A stretch of 16,112 nucleotides of DNA from CAZGQY01 sp964528035. Its GTDB lineage: Bacteria > Pseudomonadota > Gammaproteobacteria > Methylococcales > UBA1147. Under the pieces are notes generated by a model, which saw only the letters and a program-made list of their open reading frames with translations, ran no database searches and had not been told where the DNA came from. Numbering within the stretch: the first letter of the stretch is position 1; every line of letters begins with the position of its first letter. This document shows, one piece after another, positions 5,704 through 13,276 of the stretch. Made by a program: the position numbers and the translations under genes. The DNA is taken from NCBI GenBank assembly GCA_964528035.1, contig CAZGQY010000091.1, positions 1 through 16,112 on the forward strand, written 5' to 3'.

Positions 5704-6840
5704 ATGATTTATCTTGATAATAACGCTACTACGCAATTGGATGAACGTGTATTGGAGGTGATGCAGCCATTTTTCCGGAGTTTTTACGCTAATCCATCCA
5801 GCCTGCATAAACTAGGAAGACTTTCTCGCGGAGCCGTTGAAACCGCCCGCGAACAGGTTGCCGGATTAGTCGGCACCTCTCCTGCACAAGTAGTTTTCAC
5901 ATCAGGAGGCACTGAATCCAATAACCTGGCAATCAAGGGATTCTCTACCACCCGGCCGAATGGTAGAATCGTTATTGGAGCCACAGAACACGCTTCTTTG
6001 ATCGAACCCGCGACAGCGTTGGAACAAGATGGATGGGCAATTGATCGACTTTCAGTTGATAGTGATGGAATTTTTGACACCGAGTCAGTCGAGAAATGCA
6101 TCGGCAAACAACCTGTCCTTGCTTCCCTGATGCACGCAAATAATGAAACCGGCGTCATTCAGGATATATCTGCACTGGTAGACAGATTTCGCTGTTCTTC
6201 AATTCCGGTTCATAGTGATGCGGTACAGGCCATTGGCAAAATCCCTGTAAACTTTGAGCAAAGCGGATTGAACCTGATGTCCGTATCGGCACACAAAATT
6301 TTCGGGCCGAAAGGCGCCGGTGCGTTGATCGTAGACAAATCAATGGATTTACAGGCCATATTACACGGTGGCGGGCAGGAGAAAGGACTCAGGGGTGGAA
6401 CCGAGAATGTTGCTGCGATTGTGGGCTTTGGTAAAGCTGCTGAGCTCGCACGCAGTGAAATGCAAACCCGTAGCGAGTTATTAATGAAACTACGGATCCA
6501 ACTTGAACAAGGATTAGCAACTAACCCCGCGATAAGTATTTTCTCAAAAAATGTCGCGCGGTTACCCAATACAGTGATGTTTGGTGCGAATAATATCGAT
6601 GGAGAAATGATGGTAATGGAGCTTGACCGTTCAGGAATTGCTGTATCCAGTGGCTCAGCCTGCAACAGTAAAGGTAACGAACCCAGCCCTGTATTATCCG
6701 CAATGGGTGTTACACCTGATTTGGCCAAGAGTGCCGTTCGAGTCAGCCTGGGTCCGGAAAATACAGCGCAGGAAATCGAACAATTCCTCGACGCAATAGT
6801 CCGATTAGTACCAAAAAACACTTTAGAAGAAAATATTTAG
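5704..6840 (+). CDS. iscS: Cysteine desulfurase, IscS/NifS family
   Basis: PLP enzyme that removes sulfur from cysteine as an enzyme-bound persulfide for Fe-S cluster and other sulfur-transfer pathways. Expected residues are present: YLDNNATT at the start, His96 in TEHAS, MHANNETG (143-150), HSDAVQ with Asp172, the PLP lysine Lys198 in SAHKIFGPKGAGAL, and the catalytic Cys320 in SSGSACNSKGNEPS. The long catalytic loop marks the group I (IscS/NifS) type rather than SufS. At 378 residues it is shorter than E. coli IscS (404) and lacks its C-terminal extension that contacts IscU, which makes it NifS-like or comparable to the first of the two desulfurases I recall from some cysE-iscR-isc clusters. 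Start at 5704 (MIYLDNNATT). No iscR precedes it and no iscU follows it. Confidence 0.93.
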   Translation: MIYLDNNATTQLDERVLEVMQPFFRSFYANPSSLHKLGRLSRGAVETAREQVAGLVGTSPAQVVFTSGGTESNNLAIKGFSTTRPNGRIVIGATEHASLIEPATALEQDGWAIDRLSVDSDGIFDTESVEKCIGKQPVLASLMHANNETGVIQDISALVDRFRCSSIPVHSDAVQAIGKIPVNFEQSGLNLMSVSAHKIFGPKGAGALIVDKSMDLQAILHGGGQEKGLRGGTENVAAIVGFGKAAELARSEMQTRSELLMKLRIQLEQGLATNPAISIFSKNVARLPNTVMFGANNIDGEMMVMELDRSGIAVSSGSACNSKGNEPSPVLSAMGVTPDLAKSAVRVSLGPENTAQEIEQFLDAIVRLVPKNTLEENI

Positions 6841-7143
6841 GTCCATTTTATGAGACACTGGTGTGCAGAGAGATTGGGACAGCCTATAGATTCTGCTACC
6901 ATTTTGGTAATGATTCAGCGACGATCTGTCCGAAAGTACCGATCTATGATCGTTCGGATTTGTGCAGCAGGAACGTTACAGTAAAGCATAAATGGACTTA
7001 TTCACACCTCGCGAACAATCAATGGCTTAATACCACTGGCCACAAAACCCGCTGGGTAGATGAACATATTTGTAATTACCCTGAGCATTTTGTGGTAACT
7101 TTTCATAAAGCGCTTACAACATATTAAATTTCGAGAAAAAACC
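6841..7143. other. 303-nt iscS-iscA spacer with inverted repeats
   Basis: No credible gene. The plus-strand ORF 6861-7127 has no recognisable domain and no IscU motifs. Immediately after the iscS stop, GTCCATTTTATG (6841-6852) pairs with CATAAATGGAC (6988-6998) apart from one extra T. Inside this frame are TACCA-TTT-TGGTA (about 6897-6909) and a hairpin from CCGA (6930) to TCGG (6957) with a CGATC-TAT-GATCG tip. This could be a structured RNA, an RNA processing site or a small inserted palindromic element; none of these is established. No clear IscR binding site was seen. Confidence 0.4.
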
Positions 7144-7467
7144 ATGTCGATACAAATGACTGAGAATGCAGCCAACCAGGTACGAACCCAGCTGGATAAA
7201 AGAGGCAAGGGACTGGGACTGCGGTTGAGTGTGAAAAAATCCGGGTGCTCTGGTTTTGCATACGTTATAGATTTTGCTGATGTAATCGATAAAGACGACC
7301 AGGTATTCGAAGATCACGGTGTAAAACTTATAGTCGATTCACTTGCTTTGGAATATCTTGATGGAACACAGGTCGATTATAAAAAAGAAGGAATCAACGC
7401 AGCATTTTGTTTTAATAATCCGAATGTGAAAAACAGTTGTGGATGTGGAGAAAGCTTTTCTGTTTAA
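7144..7467 (+). CDS. iscA: Iron-sulfur cluster assembly protein IscA (A-type carrier)
   Basis: A-type carrier of the HesB/IscA family that accepts or delivers Fe-S clusters (or iron) for maturation of [4Fe-4S] proteins. The 107-residue protein has the three invariant cysteines at Cys35 (KKSGCSGFAY), Cys99 and Cys101 (SCGCGESF), the same positions as in E. coli IscA, and the NPNVKNSCGCGESF end is characteristic. A non-conserved Cys89 (AFCFNNPN) is additional. It stands alone 303 nt after iscS; in typical isc operons iscU lies between the two and hscBA-fdx follow. A likely terminator sits about 85 nt downstream, so iscA closes this transcription unit. Confidence 0.95.
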   Translation: MSIQMTENAANQVRTQLDKRGKGLGLRLSVKKSGCSGFAYVIDFADVIDKDDQVFEDHGVKLIVDSLALEYLDGTQVDYKKEGINAAFCFNNPNVKNSCGCGESFSV

Positions 7468-7536
7468 CCATAAAGCCCATAATGAATCACCGGCTATCAT
7501 TTCTCAAATTGACTTAAAGTTTATTTAACTGATAAT

Positions 7537-7576
7537 TGCTTGAAAAGCATTCAACCGTTACACTACGCGGTTTTTT
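7537..7576 (+). terminator. Probable rho-independent terminator after iscA
   Basis: AACCG (7553-7557) pairs with CGGTT (7568-7572) and runs into a T6 tract (7571-7576). A preceding small perfect hairpin, TGCTT-GAA-AAGCA (about 7537-7549), may contribute. The main stem is short with a 10-nt loop, so strength is uncertain; the position between iscA and ndk supports the call. Confidence 0.5.
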
Positions 7577-7604
7577 GTGTGGAACCGCCGTTGATTATTA
7601 CGGA

Positions 7605-7689
7605 AGTACGTGACTGTCTGCGTACTGCTAAGCGTAAATTTTGGCGCAGAATTAAACAATAACCCTGCGTTATTGTATTTCCTATACAA
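7605..7689. promoter_or_regulatory. Cluster of three inverted repeats upstream of ndk
   Basis: Three perfect 6-bp inverted repeats follow one another: AGTACG/CGTACT (7605-7610 / 7621-7626), CAATAA/TTATTG (7657-7662 / 7670-7675) and TTGTAT/ATACAA (7673-7678 / 7684-7689). The last two overlap, so they are mutually exclusive. They may be operators or alternative leader hairpins. An extended -10-like TGCTATATT (7697-7705) follows, but a start from it would leave almost no leader before the GGAG (7710-7713). Confidence 0.3.
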
Positions 7690-7719
7690 GGCAGCATGCT
7701 ATATTAAGTGGAGTATTAG

Positions 7720-8151
7720 ATGGCGATCGAACGCACTTTTTCAATTATTAAACCCGATGCAGTCGCTAAAAATGTTATCGGTGAAATCTATCGACGCTTC
7801 GAAAAGGCGGGATTAAAAATAGTAGCGTCAAGAATGCTGCATTTGACGCGAAAACAGGCGGAAGGATTTTACGCTGTCCATCGCGAACGTCCGTTTTTTA
7901 ATGATTTGGTAGAATTTATGATTTCTGGCCCGGTAATGATCCAGGCACTGGAAGGCGAAAACGCAATTCTACTCAACCGCGAATTGATGGGCGCAACCAA
8001 TCCATCTGATGCAGCAATTGGCACCATCCGTGCTGATTTTGCAGACAGTATCGACGAAAACGCAGTACACGGATCCGACGGGCCCGATACAGCCAAAGAA
8101 GAAATTGCTTTCTTTTTTTCTGACGATGAACTCTGTCCCAGAACGCGTTGA
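7720..8151 (+). CDS. ndk: Nucleoside diphosphate kinase
   Basis: Transfers the gamma-phosphate among nucleoside triphosphates and diphosphates through a phosphohistidine, balancing NTP/dNTP pools. The 143-residue length is standard. MAIERTFSIIKPDAVAKN carries the catalytic-site Lys11, and ENAVHGSDGPDTAKEEIAFFF carries His117, the phosphorylated histidine. GGAG at 7710-7713 is a good Shine-Dalgarno, 6 nt before the ATG. The 3' end overlaps rlmN by 26 nt, suggesting translational coupling. ndk next to the isc genes and rlmN is the usual order in beta- and gammaproteobacteria. The C-terminal ELCPRTR is slightly extended past the conserved FFF block. Confidence 0.96.
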   Translation: MAIERTFSIIKPDAVAKNVIGEIYRRFEKAGLKIVASRMLHLTRKQAEGFYAVHRERPFFNDLVEFMISGPVMIQALEGENAILLNRELMGATNPSDAAIGTIRADFADSIDENAVHGSDGPDTAKEEIAFFFSDDELCPRTR

Positions 8152-9262
8152 AGCCACCCCTAAGGGAAAACTGTCCGAGAACAATAATATTCCCGGCCAG
8201 GTAAATCTGCTTGATTTTGATCGCCTGGGAATGGAGGCGTTTTTTACCGACATTGGGGAAAAACGTTTTCGCGCAACCCAATTGATCAAATGGATTCATC
8301 AACAGGGCGTTGTTGAATTTGATCAAATGTCAAATTTCAGCAAATCGTTACGCACACGTCTCAGTGAACATTGCGCAATCCGTATTCCGAAAATAGTACA
8401 CCAGCAATGCTCGAAAGATGGCACCAGAAAGTGGCTCTTGGAAATGACCTGCGGGAATCGGGTGGAAACTGTTTTCATCCCGGAAGCCGGACGCGGTACC
8501 TTGTGTATCTCATCCCAGGTGGGTTGTGCATTGGAATGTTCTTTTTGTTCCACCGCCCGGCAGGGATTTAACCGGAATCTCAGCGTTTCTGAAATTATTG
8601 GACAACTTTGGGTCGCGTTAGCTGAACTTGGGGACAGGCAAGCCGTAAGCAATGTAGTCATGATGGGGATGGGAGAACCCCTGTTGAATTTTAATAATGT
8701 AGTTGCTGCAATGAAGCTGATGATGGACGATTGCGCTTACGGTTTATCAAAGCGTCGAGTCACTCTGAGTACATCTGGAGTAGTACCCGCCATATACCGG
8801 CTTCGTGAATTGACCGATGCGGCGCTGGCAATTTCATTACATGCGCCCGATAATGAACTGCGTGATCAGTTGGTACCCATCAATAAAAAATACCCGCTGA
8901 CTGAACTCATGGAGGCATGTAAACATTATGTGTCTGGTGTTAATCGTAAAAAAGTCACGATAGAATATGTTATGTTGGATGGAATAAACGATTCTCCGGC
9001 TCAGGCAAGAGCGCTGGGTAAATTATTGAGGGATGTGCCTTGCAAGATCAATCTAATCCCCTTCAACCCATTTCCCGGCACTCAATATCGATGTTCGAAA
9101 AAAGCGGCAATCAGACAGTTTGGCGACATTTTGATGCGCGCAGGTTTGGTTACCACGACACGCAAGACCCGTGGCGATGATATCGATGCCGCGTGCGGAC
9201 AATTAGTCGGAAAAGTACAGGATCGGACGAGTAGAACACGTTTGGCATCTGTGGAGACCTAA
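8126..9262 (+). CDS. rlmN: Dual-specificity 23S rRNA/tRNA adenine-C2 methyltransferase RlmN
   Basis: Radical-SAM enzyme that methylates C2 of A2503 in 23S rRNA and of A37 in several tRNAs, by a mechanism using a methyl-cysteine intermediate. From the ATG at 8126 the protein is 378 residues, close to the E. coli enzyme. The 4Fe-4S motif CALECSFC (Cys134, Cys138, Cys141) is intact, as are Cys127 in TLCISS, the GMGEPL SAM motif (181-186), and Cys357 in DDIDAACGQL, the methyl-carrying position. The frame is open further upstream to 8009, but homologues begin near 8126, so the upstream part is read-through in the ndk gene. The stop TAA shares its last base with the pilW ATG. Confidence 0.96.
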   Translation: MNSVPERVEATPKGKLSENNNIPGQVNLLDFDRLGMEAFFTDIGEKRFRATQLIKWIHQQGVVEFDQMSNFSKSLRTRLSEHCAIRIPKIVHQQCSKDGTRKWLLEMTCGNRVETVFIPEAGRGTLCISSQVGCALECSFCSTARQGFNRNLSVSEIIGQLWVALAELGDRQAVSNVVMMGMGEPLLNFNNVVAAMKLMMDDCAYGLSKRRVTLSTSGVVPAIYRLRELTDAALAISLHAPDNELRDQLVPINKKYPLTELMEACKHYVSGVNRKKVTIEYVMLDGINDSPAQARALGKLLRDVPCKINLIPFNPFPGTQYRCSKKAAIRQFGDILMRAGLVTTTRKTRGDDIDAACGQLVGKVQDRTSRTRLASVET

Positions 9263-10014
9263 TGCGATATCGGATCATATTCTTTGTAATATTCAGCATT
9301 GTTTTTTCGGGCTGTGCCTCTGTCAACCAGAAACAGCAAAAACCCATGGATATTCCTGTGCCTAGTCCAGCAGATGTCAATCGCAAGCTGGGTTTAGAAT
9401 ATTTCAAAAGAGGACAATTGGATGTCGCATTGGAAAAATTTAAACTTGCATTGCAGGCAGATAGCCGTAACAGTGAAACGCACCAGGCGATAGGTATTTT
9501 ATATCAGCGATTAGAACAAACCGATCTGGCAGAACTTCACTTAGGCAAAGCCGTATCGTACCGACCTTCAAATGCGAGTGCGCAAGTTGATTATGGTAAT
9601 TTTCTTTGTTCTGTTGGAAAATTTGCCGATGCAGATGGGCATTTCAATCAAGCACTGCATACGCCGCTGTATAGGCGACCGGAGAATGCGCTGCTTAACG
9701 CTGGCATTTGTGCCCATAAGGCTGGCAATATCGAAGCTGCAGAAGAATATCTGCGCAAAGCGCTGGATATTAAACCGAAATTATCGAGGGCGCTTCTTGG
9801 GATGGCAAAAGTAAGCCTTGCTCAGGATAAACCACTGTCGGGACGTGCATTTCTACAGCGATATTCCGGGGTCGCCAGGAATTCCCCGGAATCTCTGCAA
9901 CTGGGTATAGAGATTGAAAAAGCATTGGGCGATGAACATGCGGCTTCACAATATCAGTCTCAATTAAAAGCAGAATTTCCTCGTTCAAAAGAAACCAAAG
10001 CTTTGTCCGATTAG
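9262..10014 (+). CDS. pilW: Type IV pilus biogenesis lipoprotein PilW/PilF, TPR repeats
   Basis: Outer-membrane pilotin needed for PilQ secretin assembly in type IV pili. The N-terminus MRYRIIFFVIFSIVFSGC is a lipoprotein signal peptide with the lipobox cysteine at residue 18. From about residue 40 there are tandem tetratricopeptide repeats: KLGLEYFKRGQLDVALEKFKLAL, HQAIGILYQRLEQTDLAELHLGKA, QVDYGNFLCSVGKFADADGHFNQAL and LNAGICAHKAGNIEAAEEYLRKAL. Length (250) fits the family. It overlaps the rlmN stop by one base, so coupled translation is likely, and rlmN-pilW/pilF adjacency is conserved. In most relatives rodZ and ispG follow; here hisS comes next after 110 nt. Confidence 0.92.
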   Translation: MRYRIIFFVIFSIVFSGCASVNQKQQKPMDIPVPSPADVNRKLGLEYFKRGQLDVALEKFKLALQADSRNSETHQAIGILYQRLEQTDLAELHLGKAVSYRPSNASAQVDYGNFLCSVGKFADADGHFNQALHTPLYRRPENALLNAGICAHKAGNIEAAEEYLRKALDIKPKLSRALLGMAKVSLAQDKPLSGRAFLQRYSGVARNSPESLQLGIEIEKALGDEHAASQYQSQLKAEFPRSKETKALSD

Positions 10015-10094
10015 CTTAAATTTCAATTTTGATCAGTCGGGATCGCATCTGATATTTCATTGCTGGGCTACGCAAAATACCCAATTCCACTGAA

Positions 10095-10103
10095 TGTTAT
10101 AAT
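10095..10103 (+). promoter_or_regulatory. Extended -10 promoter candidate for hisS
   Basis: TGTTATAAT at 10095-10103 is a perfect TATAAT with an upstream TGn extension. No good -35 box lies at 17 bp, which extended -10 promoters can tolerate. Transcription would start near 10110, about 15 nt before the hisS ATG. It lies in the only sizeable gap (110 nt) between pilW and hisS. Confidence 0.5.
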
Positions 10104-10124
10104 CACAAACTTCAAAGCAACAAA

Positions 10125-11417
10125 ATGGCTGGAAAAATACAAGCAGTCCGTGGAATGCATGACATTCTACCGGAACAAATAGGTGTCTGGCAGCACATCG
10201 AATCAGAAATGCGTGGCATTTTTTCGGCCTATGGCTATCGAGAGATTCGACTACCCATTGTCGAAAAGACCAACTTATTTCGGCGCTCAATTGGTGAAGT
10301 CACCGATATTGTCGAAAAAGAGATGTATACCTTTGCAGATAGAAATGGAGATTCGCTAACACTTCGACCTGAAGGTACGGCAGGATGCTTGAGAGCCTGC
10401 ATGGAACACGGATTGCTGCACAATCAGATTCATCGCTTGTGGTATATCGGGGCAATGTTTCGCCACGAACGACCTCAGAAAGGCCGTTACCGTCAATTTT
10501 ATCAGGTTGGCGTTGAGACCTATGGAATGCGGGGACCGGATATCGATGCAGAATTGATCATGCTGACCGCGCGCATGTGGAGATTATTTGGAGTAAATAA
10601 CAAACTGCAGCTACAACTCAATTCTCTGGGTTCAGGTACTGATCGTGCAAACTACAGGGAAAAACTGGTCGAATATTTTAGTGACCATCACAGCAAACTC
10701 GATGATGACAGCCAACGTCGCCTGCAAACCAATCCACTAAGAATTTTGGATTCAAAGAACCCCGAAATGTACGATGTGATTGCTGCTGCACCTCTGCTTT
10801 CTGATTACCTGAGCGAGGAATCTCAGTCTCATTTTTCAGGTTTATGCCGTATACTGGACAGTTTAGAAATCCCTTATCATCTAAATCCCAGACTGGTAAG
10901 AGGTTTGGATTATTATTGCGAAACTGTATTTGAATGGGTGACCGACGAGCTTGGCGCACAGGGAACTGTCTGTGCTGGCGGGCGTTATGACGGGCTTGTA
11001 GAACAATTAGGCGGCAAAACCAACACCGCGGTTGGTTTTGCAATGGGTATGGAACGTTTAGTCGAACTGGTTGCCGGTTCCAACCAGCTGGCGAACAAAT
11101 ATGAAACCGACATCTACATTGTCAGACTTGGAAACGAAGCAGAACTCGCCGCAATGGCACTTGCCGAAAAACTGCGCGACGCACTACCCAAGGTCCGCAT
11201 AACTGTGCATTGTGGAGAAGGCGGATTTAAAAGCCAGTTTAAACGTGCAGATCGCTGCGGCGCTGCATTTGCGTTGATATTGGGTAATGATGAGATCGCC
11301 AATGGCGTCGTCGGCGTAAAACCGCTTCGTGTCGAAAGCGAACAACTTACTGTGGATCAAACATCGATTTGTAATTATATGAGCGATACATTGAAGATCG
11401 AAATGAGGAATAAATAG
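10125..11417 (+). CDS. hisS: Histidyl-tRNA synthetase
   Basis: Class II aminoacyl-tRNA synthetase that charges tRNA(His). Of 430 residues, the catalytic core shows the expected blocks: AVRGMHDILP at the start, LTLRPEGTAGCLRA (about 78-91), motif 2 with WYIGAMFRHERPQKGRYRQF (about 106-125), the histidine-binding LVRGLDYYCETVFEW (around residues 258-272) and GGRYDGLVEQLGG, and motif 3 AVGFAMGMERLVEL. The C-terminal anticodon-binding domain (from about residue 325, YIVRLGNEAE..) is complete. The stop TAG ends at 11417, the first base of the yfgM GTG start. Sequence shows no defect. Confidence 0.97.
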   Translation: MAGKIQAVRGMHDILPEQIGVWQHIESEMRGIFSAYGYREIRLPIVEKTNLFRRSIGEVTDIVEKEMYTFADRNGDSLTLRPEGTAGCLRACMEHGLLHNQIHRLWYIGAMFRHERPQKGRYRQFYQVGVETYGMRGPDIDAELIMLTARMWRLFGVNNKLQLQLNSLGSGTDRANYREKLVEYFSDHHSKLDDDSQRRLQTNPLRILDSKNPEMYDVIAAAPLLSDYLSEESQSHFSGLCRILDSLEIPYHLNPRLVRGLDYYCETVFEWVTDELGAQGTVCAGGRYDGLVEQLGGKTNTAVGFAMGMERLVELVAGSNQLANKYETDIYIVRLGNEAELAAMALAEKLRDALPKVRITVHCGEGGFKSQFKRADRCGAAFALILGNDEIANGVVGVKPLRVESEQLTVDQTSICNYMSDTLKIEMRNK

Positions 11418-12067
11418 TGGAAATCTATGACAATGAAGAACAACAAATAGAAGCACTAAAAAAATGGTGGAAAGAAAATGGCCGCTCAATTATCGCAGGC
11501 GTTATTATTGGTGTTGGCTCAATAGTCGGTTGGAACGCCTGGCAAAGCTATAAAACCTCGCAAGCGAAACAAGCTTCAGACCTCTATCAGCAAATGCTTG
11601 CTGCAAGTAAAGAACAAAAAAAAGATTCTGTCATTAAGTTGAGTGAACAGATTAATACCAATTTTTCAGCAACACCCTACAAGGCTTTAGCAGATTTAAT
11701 CCTAGCCAGACAAAAAGTCGAAAATGGTGACTTAGAGGGAGCTAAAACAGCCTTGGCAGAGGTTTATACCGCATCGCCTGACGAAGCCATAAAGCATATT
11801 GCGCGCATACGATTTCTACGATTACTTTTATCCGAAAATAAACACAAAGAAGCTCTAAAGCTTATTTCAAAATTTAATGTTAGCAGCTCCGGTTCATTTG
11901 AAGGGGAATATGCCGAACTTAAGGGCGATGCAAATGTTGGCATGAATCGACTAAGCGCAGCTAAACAGGCCTACCAACGAGCATTGGATCTTGGTCGAAA
12001 ATCCAGATACCTGGGCCTGAAGAACGACGAGCTTGCAGACGCGGCCATACCTGAGTTGTCTGAATAA
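11417..12067 (+). CDS. yfgM: Membrane-anchored TPR protein YfgM (Sec-associated periplasmic chaperone factor)
   Basis: In E. coli YfgM is an inner-membrane protein bound to the SecYEG-PpiD complex, helping secreted proteins fold and affecting the Rcs response. The 216-residue protein begins EIYDNEEQQIEALKKWWKENGRSI, the family's N-terminal signature, followed by one membrane segment (SIIAGVIIGVGSIVGWNAW, about residues 24-42) and a periplasmic helical TPR-like domain to the end (for example GNxxLAAKQAYQRALDLG-type helices near 172-190). The GTG start at 11417 overlaps the hisS stop by one base, and bamB begins directly after its TAA. This hisS-yfgM-bamB-der order is strongly conserved. Confidence 0.92.
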   Translation: MEIYDNEEQQIEALKKWWKENGRSIIAGVIIGVGSIVGWNAWQSYKTSQAKQASDLYQQMLAASKEQKKDSVIKLSEQINTNFSATPYKALADLILARQKVENGDLEGAKTALAEVYTASPDEAIKHIARIRFLRLLLSENKHKEALKLISKFNVSSSGSFEGEYAELKGDANVGMNRLSAAKQAYQRALDLGRKSRYLGLKNDELADAAIPELSE

Positions 12068-13261
12068 ATGCCCATACGATTTCTGATTATTGTCTTGTCT
12101 GTACTCGCAACCTCGGGTTGCGGAGGTACTTTAGACGTATTATCTGAGTCTGTGGACAGCCTTAAGGATCAAGTATTCGAAAAAGACAATTCCGAACCAC
12201 CGAACGAACTGATTGAAATAAACGCAGAAATAGAGCCAGAGATTGTCTGGACAAATAGTATTGGAGTCGGCAGTAACGACATGATACTAAAGTTAGTGCC
12301 CGTCATTGTTGACGAAAAAATTGTGGTTGCCGACAGCAATGGGTTGGTTAAAGCCATGGATTCAATATCTGGTGAAGTTTTGTGGGAAGTGGAATTGGAA
12401 CAACCCATCTCTGCAGGCCCAGGTTCGGGTATTGGTCTAATTTTCCTGGGCACCAGCGATGCAAAAATAATTGCCTTAAATATTGAAGATGGCTCGGAAC
12501 AGTGGCAACAAACAGTATCCAGCGAAGTATTATCAATCCCTCGGGCTCAGCGAAATGTTGTCGTAGTTCGAACCGTTGATGGCAAATTAACCGGTCTGGA
12601 TGAATCCAATGGTTCGCAACTCTGGGCTTATGAACGCAGCGTACCACCGTTAAGCTTACGTGGAACAGGGACTCCAGCGATCGACGGCAACCTTATTATT
12701 GGTGGTTATGCCAGCGGAAAATTGGTCGCGCTGCAATTAGCCGATGGCAAGGTCGAATGGGAAAGTACCATTGCCAGACCAGAAGGACGCTCCGAACTCG
12801 AACGTCTGGTCGATCTGGATACTGATCCGCTTATCATTGATAATGTCATCTATCTGGGGAGTTTCCAAGGCGGTGTCTTTGGGGTTACTGTGCAAGATGG
12901 ACAAGTCATTTGGGTACGAGACAATATATCTTCATTTTCTGGTTTATCATCAGACTGGCGGTACCTGTATCTTTGCGACGAAGCGAGCGATATTTGGGCA
13001 CTTGATCAAAGAAACGGGGCTTCTTTGTGGAAGCAGGAAGAGCTCCACCGTCGTTCATTAAGTGCTCCAGTGGTATACAAGGATTATATTATCGTCGGCG
13101 ATTTCGAAGGTTATTTGCATTTTTTGTCGCAATTCGACGGACACCAGGTCGCACGTATCAATATCGATGGTGAACCCATTATTTCCAGCCCACTGGTTTC
13201 AGACGATACACTTTATGTATACGATAAAGCCGGAACACTGGCCGCGATACAGGTCGAATAA
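12068..13261 (+). CDS. bamB: Outer membrane protein assembly factor BamB
   Basis: Lipoprotein of the BAM complex that binds BamA and helps insert beta-barrel proteins into the outer membrane. The N-terminus MPIRFLIIVLSVLATSGC is a lipoprotein signal with Cys18. The mature part is an eight-bladed beta-propeller of PQQ-like repeats, visible as recurring G.xxW units: GEVLWEVEL, GSEQWQQTV, GSQLWAYER, GKVEWESTI, GQVIWVRDN, GASLWKQEE and a last degenerate blade GHQVARINI. Length (397) is normal. The start ATG abuts the yfgM stop with no gap. The segment between residues 20 and 55 is acidic and unstructured-looking, longer than the usual linker but not unusual. Confidence 0.94.
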   Translation: MPIRFLIIVLSVLATSGCGGTLDVLSESVDSLKDQVFEKDNSEPPNELIEINAEIEPEIVWTNSIGVGSNDMILKLVPVIVDEKIVVADSNGLVKAMDSISGEVLWEVELEQPISAGPGSGIGLIFLGTSDAKIIALNIEDGSEQWQQTVSSEVLSIPRAQRNVVVVRTVDGKLTGLDESNGSQLWAYERSVPPLSLRGTGTPAIDGNLIIGGYASGKLVALQLADGKVEWESTIARPEGRSELERLVDLDTDPLIIDNVIYLGSFQGGVFGVTVQDGQVIWVRDNISSFSGLSSDWRYLYLCDEASDIWALDQRNGASLWKQEELHRRSLSAPVVYKDYIIVGDFEGYLHFLSQFDGHQVARINIDGEPIISSPLVSDDTLYVYDKAGTLAAIQVE

Positions 13262-13276
13262 ACACTGTCTGCTCTA

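Noticed and set aside
7030..7060. ACCC-GCT-GGGT upstream of iscA as an IscR site
   Set aside because: The half-site spacing is too short for the known IscR type 1 or type 2 motifs.
6861..7127. 88-residue open frame between iscS and iscA
   Set aside because: No domain, no good start signal, unusual composition, and none of the IscU cysteine motifs; the underlying DNA is better explained by inverted repeats.
7655..7671. AAACAATAA(T/C)CCTGCGT shared with 272-288 inside the palindrome (16 of 17 identical)
   Set aside because: One such match between AT-rich segments in a 16-kb window is about what chance allows, and the flanks do not align well.
8009..8125. N-terminal extension of rlmN inside ndk
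   Set aside because: The residues do not resemble RlmN and lie entirely in the ndk coding sequence; homologues begin near 8126.
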